From: Planoprotostelium fungivorum
Lineage: Eukaryota > Evosea > Variosea > Cavosteliida > Cavosteliaceae
NCBI GenBank assembly: GCA_003024175.1
Contig: MDYQ01000063.1
Span: forward strand, 51,498 to 115,497
Length of the DNA: 64,000 bases
Reading direction: 5' to 3'
Below the pieces are notes generated by a model. It had not been told where the DNA came from, made no database searches, and saw nothing but the letters and a program-made list of their open reading frames with translations. The position numbers and the translations under genes are program-made. Positions 58,601 through 64,000 of this stretch are shown in pieces (positions within the stretch are counted from its first letter, which is position 1; each line of letters starts with the position of its first letter).

Positions 58601-61600
58601 CAAAGACGTTCACCTCTTGTCTCTTGTCTTCCGGTACGTTTGATCTCTTCAATTGGTCGTTGATACGGTCCAAGACGTACCCATCGATCTCTCTCACTGG
58701 TGCGAGACCTTTCAAAAGAGAAGGATGAGTCAGTACTTCCAAATTCAAGCAGGGAAGGTAAGGAGAGAAAGATTGTAATTTAGGATGATCGTATGTGGCC
58801 GAGATGCACTGCGAGAAGTTGAAAATTCACGTAGATTTCGATGAGATTTCACCTCGTACACGTTCGAAGTGGTACGCAGGCGAACGTGTTCGTTTACGTG
58901 ACGAATGACTACGTTGGCCTCTGCCGCGTTGTAGTGCGAGAAATGCTTATCGATGTACTGATGAGGGTGAATTCGTTGTAGATCGAAGATTTCATCTCAC
59001 TTCCAAAGCACCAGAATCTTTGTCTGCGAGGCATGACACCAATTCGGGTGACACTTCGTATCCTCTGCCTGAAATATGTGAGAAATTTCACGTTACGTAC
59101 GACCCACCCGCTATGTGTTTGACTTTCGGTACGACCGACACACCCATCATGGTCATGAAATCCATCCATTCTCTATCTTCTCTCTTCTCTCCGTACAAGT
59201 ACTGTACTCTTTCCCCCTTGAATATCTGCCTCGATTGAGTCACATCATCGATGTGTACACCTCACCCTCTGCAGATCACGATCTGTATGGTACAACTCTT
59301 CTCCTCGGCACATCTTCCCCTCTTGACATGGCATCCACAGCGTATCTCTCAAGACTCTGACGTTCCCACCGATCTCCTTGATGTGATCGCAGATGAATCT
59401 GAGATGCTCCATCACCGTCTCAGCCTCGCACACTCGATCGAAATCTACATCGTGGAGGCTGTGACGTAACAAGATGATGTCGCTGATCTTCCTTGAATCG
59501 GCAGAGTGGACGTTGCATTTTTCGAGGAAAACTCGCGTTCTGTCGTTGACCAGGGTGGGATGCAAGATCTGAATGAAATCTCCCAGATGGTAACGGAGTA
59601 CGTCGGAAGGTACGTCTCGGAGAATTTCTCCCTCGGATAAACTCTTCAGCTGGTGACCGTCTGTTGCGTGTCATGATGATGCGATCACATGCATCGGTGA
59701 TGACATGTCACGGTGATCACCTCCTCTTCGGATGGGGAACATCTTGATGTGACTCAAGATCGCCTTATCCATCTTGTCTACTTCCACCATGTGATGTTGT
59801 AGGAAAGAGAATGCCTCCACGAACCAATCGATCGACTTGTCTTCTAGGGAGAAATTTTCGAGGAAAGAGAAAAAGTGTTCGGCTTGAAACGTCTGACAGT
59901 GCAGCAGCTGAGATAGGTACTCTCTGTCGTACATCTCTGGATAAGGAAATTCGTAGCCGGTCATCTGCCTCAGACTATCATTATCTACCAATCGAGGGTA
60001 AGCCTCCGATCGTAACAAGATCTATACGTAGATCAGCGTGAGATCTCATCTGTCATTCACCTGAGATGGTTTGCACCAGTTTCCAGATTCAGACTTGATG
60101 CACTCTAGATCCGAAGCCATCCGTCTCATCTGATTCGCCACGACGGACCAGAAGCCGTCCGTCACTTCCTGTGGTGTCGGCAGCAGGTCGGGCAGACGCG
60201 ATCGGACGTCTTCGTCCTCCTGCAACGCTCGCAAGAACAGCGGAGCTGCGGTATTCAGACGTCGTCCATTGACTGAACGCACCGATCTGATCTCTCAGCC
60301 ACTTGTTCCACGGATGACCCTTGTGGACTTCTTGTCTAGAGGTGACGAGCTCCATGTCGGTCTGTACGATCATCTTGAAGCCAACCGATTGAACGGGAAG
60401 GAAGGTGAAGGTTGGCCACGGGCGTGCGGGGCCGTCAGGGAAGGCCAGTACGATCTGCGTCTTATCGCCGCGGCGCCCGCCTGAGGGGATGTCGGTGAAA
60501 TTCCGTCGAAATTTCGTCTCACCTTCGTGACGCAGGGAGAGTGGTATGTCGACGTCGGCTGAGAAGATCTTGAAGGTGTGCTCTGTCTTTCCACTGCAGA
60601 CTGTCTCACCTGAAGTAGAACGTGTGAGCAGAAGATATCGCTGCACGTACAGGCCCACCTGAAGACACGTCGTATGTTTCCACGGTCAATCTCCTTCGAT
60701 TGTCTTCCAGCTGCTCGACTGTCACCACCTTGAGCCTCTCCCTCCCTTCTGCGTCTATAACGCTGACGCGGATTTCTCTCAATTTTCTCAAGAAGAGAGG
60801 AACAAAGTCCACGCCATCGATCAACTCTGCGGAATCGAAATCGTGATCTTCTTTCAGCGGCAAGTAGAAGGTCGTCACCTGCCATACATCAAGCCATCAT
60901 TCTAAACCTCTCTCACTCGTTCGTCCAGCGGGCGAGGTAAAGACATTCCATCGTCGATCCACTGTGGTACGATGTGTCCTATCTTCTTTCTCGCATCAAA
61001 CTTGAATCGATAACCCTTCGAGAAGATGTGAGGTCTGTCTGATACCTGGTCGATCTCATCAGAGAGGATCTCTCGTCACACTCTCTCGTGAAGCCATTCA
61101 CCTTGAAGACAGCTTTGAATCCGACACCCTTGTGGCCGATGAGCTGTGATCCCGTTTTGGTCGACCCACCGACGTCACAGATGGCACGGACGTTGTCCAT
61201 GGTGAAGCCTCTCTCGTTGTTCGTCACCCAGACGTACCCTGGAGTGCAAGCGATGTGAACGGAAGGAACCAGAGAGGGTTCGTACTGGTTGTCGTCTCCG
61301 TTTTGTATGAGCTCTGTGGAAAGAGTTGAGCGTGAACGCAAGCGGAAGATTCTTCACCCAGGGCGAATCGTGAATCGGAAGAATAAATGTCGACGGAAAG
61401 CTTCACGAGCATGGACTCGCAGGTCTTGTAGACGGAAGACAAGATGAGTTGTGTCGCTGGATCTGTCACGTCGATACCTTTCGAACTGATAAAAAGTGAG
61501 CGTTGTAGATGAACGAGATCGTATTCACTCTCGAATGTGTTGGATGACACCGCGGGGGTTTGCATCAGAAATCTCGTGGAAATCTCCCGGATGCCTTACG

Positions 61601-62954
61601 ACCGATGACGCAGTGGAGATGGATGCCGCTGAGACATTCTGACCATATCCCTGGCCTAGTCATGACTTGAAACAACATCAAACTTCACCTGAGTGCGTAA
61701 TTCGAAATTCTCCTTCTCTAATTCGGATCTCTGACACAATGGATCAATTCGGTGACGTCACACATTCTCTCACCTCGATACGTAACTTGGTCATCTCCTT
61801 CTCCATCTTTGACACGACTGCATTCAGCCTCTCTACGTCCTCTCTACTTCCATTGTCGCTCTCCTCTGGATGCTTCATGTCTGAAAGCTGTCGTCTCAAT
61901 TGAGCGATCGTCAGGTCCCTCTCTTCTACTGCCTCTCTCGACAGCTTGAGGTCGTTCTCTAACGCCGTTATCTTCTTCACGTTGAATTGGTGGACTCTGT
62001 CGTTCAGCTCTCCTTCTAAGAATCTCCTGTCTCTCACGGTTCGATCCTGTTCTCGTCAGGAGAATGGTTCAGAGGGATTTCACCTCGCTTCCACTCCTGA
62101 TGCATTCCATCAACTTTCGTCTCTCCTTTTCGACGACTCCGCAGACGCCAATCAGATCGATGCCTTCTAATTCTAGATCTTTCAAATCGAACCAGTCGGC
62201 CTTGTTCGCCAACCAGCCATCTCTGATCTTTACCGTCCGTCAATCACTCGACGATCGATCCATCATCTCTTTCACCTCGAAGCATCTCAGACCCTCTATG
62301 TAATCTTTCAAATTTCTCGAAATGGATTCTCGCAGCTCTGGACTGTCATTACCCCTCTCGAGGTATTGAACGACTTGATGGAAGGAAAGCCGGGCGACCA
62401 TCAGCTCTTCCATCAGTTCCACAGTGAATTTGTTGTTGAAAACAGGGAGGTTACAGAGAGGATCTCGGCTCTTGAGCACCCTCTCAGACGAGAAGACCCT
62501 GTTGTTGACTCCCTTTGGTTTCTTATCGGCCTTCACACGCTTCCAGAGGTTTCGATCTGCTTTGGTCATCCATGTCAACTGAATGGAGTGAGAAGATGAA
62601 ACGAGAGGATGTGACGGTGATCACATTGAGTTTGAGATCGAAAGTGGGGTAGGTGACTGAGTGCAGCCCGGTTGTGATCGTCTTGAGATATCCACAGCCA
62701 CTGAGATATTCGAAGCAATTAAATCCTTCCAAAAGGAAAGAAGGCACCGCTCCGTTTCTGATGAGGTAGCTCATAAACTCCGCACGGTCGTGCAGATCAT
62801 GAGGAATCCAGAGTTGCATTTGTTTCAAATCATCGTTGAAGTATGCCTGTCGATGGATTAGTCTATCGTTCGCAGCCTTGACTATCACCAGGTTGATACT
62901 ATTCATTTTAGAAGATAGGTGATCCTCATCATCTGAAGAGATTCGTTCTGTCAT
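55678..62954 (-). CDS. NO VEIN/sacsin-like giant: HSP90-type ATPase domain plus C-terminal DUF3883
   Basis: ATG complementary to 62952-62954. Order: an N-terminal alpha/beta region (NSINLVIVKAANDRLIH, GYLKTITTGLHSVTYP), a Lys-rich linker, coiled coil (LKLSREAVEERDLTIAQLRR, 61800-61970), then an HSP90-like ATPase domain (LSTELIQNGDDNQY, VWVTNNERGFTMDNVRAI, CDVGGSTKTGSQLIGHKGVG, FKAVF; 61330-61095). About 1,200 residues with no named domain follow, then DUF3883 (GECYAYRTLLQVCRGK, LGYDLFIDDMEGVFNGK, FLFEVSTTTYL, MSKNEWRRAETSLETS; 56480-56100) and a Lys/Glu-rich tail to TAA 55678. Plant NO VEIN and sacsin share the ATPase type; DUF3883 at the C-terminus is NO VEIN-like. Several introns here contain TACGTA palindromes. 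Confidence 0.8.
56195..56218. repeat. Inverted repeat with 10-bp arms in the DUF3883 region
   Basis: GGTCACGTGA and TCACGTGACC are separated by TCAG. The element falls at the exon/intron junction region upstream of the exon beginning HVTAFRMSKNEW on the minus strand. Confidence 0.85.
56866..57077 (-). repeat. Tandem duplication of an exon-plus-intron unit
   Basis: Two units about 133 nt apart share AACGTAAGTTACGnAACGTT and CTGGATGTGTCTACCTCCTG. On the minus strand each gives SGGRHIQ followed by an intron with the palindrome-like ACGTTACG core, then an exon with DDL/DSPDE..YV. It is an intragenic duplication in the linker of the NO VEIN-like gene. Confidence 0.85.
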
Positions 62955-63046
62955 GTTATTCTATTGTTGTCTGCAAAGTGAGCTCGTGATGGTCGGTCGT
63001 TTGGCGTCTGAAGTGTTTGGGACGGTGGAGTCTACAACGGCGTAAT

Positions 63047-63301
63047 TTATGGGTAAATTGAAGCTTGATTCACAATCGAACTTGGTGCACTCTGACTCTC
63101 TACTATCACTTCATCGAGTGTCTCGCGCGACTCGTCATCGTACTGGCATTGATCGGTGTTCATGATCTTTGGGAGCGGATCCTCTGTATCGGTTGTGTTG
63201 GTTGGTGATGTGTGAAGATGATCTCCCTCACAAATCAAGGTGTGAGAACGTGGTCTCTTGGCAACATCCACTTCAAATTGTGAAACAACCCGAAATTCCA
63301 A
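63047..63301 (-). CDS. Possible small acidic protein, 84 residues
   Basis: An uninterrupted frame from ATG (63299-63301) to a stop at 63047 encodes an acidic Ser/Thr-rich protein (MEFRVVSQFEVDVAKRP, DQCQYDDESRETLDEVIVES). It starts 48 bp from, and divergent to, the amidotransferase gene. No motif or homologue recognised; its length without introns is unusual here, and it may be chance. Confidence 0.3.
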   Translation of the reverse strand: MEFRVVSQFEVDVAKRPRSHTLICEGDHLHTSPTNTTDTEDPLPKIMNTDQCQYDDESRETLDEVIVESQSAPSSIVNQASIYP

Positions 63302-63349
63302 CCCGAACTGCTTTACAAAACGGGAACATCATTAAGAATCACCCTCAGC

Positions 63350-64000
63350 ATGTGTCGCTGGCTCGTTTATATCGGTGATGAATCGGTAGTTCTGGCCGAT
63401 CTAGTCACGAACCCGAAGCATTCCGTGAGTCAAGTGCAAGTCACATCACGTCTGACGATATCAGATGATACAGCAGAGCTTTGCCAATCCATACATGCCG
63501 TATATCTTAGAATCACACCCACTCCGTCTCAATCACAGGATCAATGGAGACGGTTTTGTATGTAACGTAAGACAAAATTCCCCTCTGATCAACTACAGGG
63601 TGTCGGTTGGTATCATTCCCAACAGGAGAATCCATGTGTTTTTGTGTCCGTCAAACCATCTTGGAACGATCTGAATCTCAAGAGATTATCAGAAGCCATC
63701 GAGTCCAAATGTGTCTTCGCTCATGTGAGAGCCGCTTCGCCTGGCTCGGCCATCGTCGAAAGCAACTGCCACCCGTTCCAGTTTGGTCGCATCCTCTTCA
63801 TGCACAACGGTTGCATCTTCAATTTTGAGAGGTAGATTCGAATTTGATGAATCATCGACCCTATCTCATCACAACAGCTGGAAACGAAAGTTGATCATCG
63901 ATCATCTCAGTGATAGGACCTTTCAGAACATCAACGGCAGCACGGACTCTGAATTTGTAGCCGCACTCTTCATGGAAAGATTGGGAACTGATCCAAATCC
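63350..64000 (+). CDS. Class II glutamine amidotransferase (DUG3/YafJ-like), partial
   Basis: ATG 63350 gives MCRWLVYIGDESVVLADLVT; after removal of the initiator Met, Cys becomes the N-terminal nucleophile of class II (Ntn) amidotransferases. Exons continue with QQSFANPYMPYILESHPLRL, NHRINGDGF, GVGWYH, SIECKxx-type KRLSEAIESKCVFAHVRAAS, NCHPFQFGRILFMHNGCIFN (GATase oxyanion/substrate loop) and FVAALFMERLGTDPN at the window edge. The MCRWL start and HNG block match yeast Dug3, which with Dug2 degrades glutathione in the cytosol. The 3' end lies outside the window. Confidence 0.92.

Overview
The window is nuclear DNA from an intron-dense, gene-dense eukaryote. Almost every gene is cut by short introns (about 40-130 nt, donors mostly GTGAG/GTGAT, acceptors CAG/TAG), genes lie on both strands, and intergenic gaps are often below 300 nt. 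Receptor tyrosine-kinase-like proteins with LRRs, an MST/KrsA-type kinase with a SARAH-like tail, an ankyrin-RhoGEF, Arl8 and a P450 together suggest an amoebozoan. A fruiting protosteloid amoeba such as Planoprotostelium would fit, but that is inference; no rRNA or organelle marker is present. All gene spans below run from first to last supported exon and were assembled by eye.

Layout. 1-6 kb: a run of small-molecule enzymes (GST tail, membrane-anchored methyltransferase, cytochrome P450, atypical short-chain dehydrogenase). 6-10 kb: SAP-domain AP endonuclease, a two-helix membrane protein, an EthD-domain protein with an apparent frameshift, and an LRR pseudogene. 10.3-16.6 kb: a large ankyrin/DH/PH RhoGEF. 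17.0-25.7 kb and 36.8-44.9 kb: two same-strand paralogues of a giant receptor (signal peptide, two GH5-like glucanase folds, LRRNT and LRRs, one transmembrane helix, tyrosine-kinase-like domain). Between them lie an ankyrin protein, ribosomal protein L37, Arl8, an MST-type kinase and an unrecognised acidic protein. 45-52 kb: F-box-like protein, REXO-type exonuclease, soluble pyrophosphatase, free-standing DUF2156 protein. 52-55 kb: MRH-like secreted protein and UBA-domain protein. 55.7-63 kb: a NO VEIN/sacsin-like giant with HSP90-type ATPase domain and C-terminal DUF3883. 63.35 kb to the end: a class II glutamine amidotransferase.

Main discovery candidates. (1) The paired receptors carry four glucanase folds that all lack the catalytic nucleophile glutamate (and two also lack the acid/base), while the kinase keeps its catalytic residues. 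They look like glucan sensors made from dead enzymes, possibly for recognising fungal or bacterial wall carbohydrate. (2) Many short introns contain perfect palindromes from a few families (TGACGTCA, CACGTG, TACGTA, TCTACAAC/GTTGTAGA), with palindromic introns at equivalent positions in the two receptor paralogues. (3) An 8-mer, TTGTAGAT, recurs dozens of times, mostly in introns. (4) A DUF2156 protein related to fungal lipid/sterol aminoacyl-transferases.
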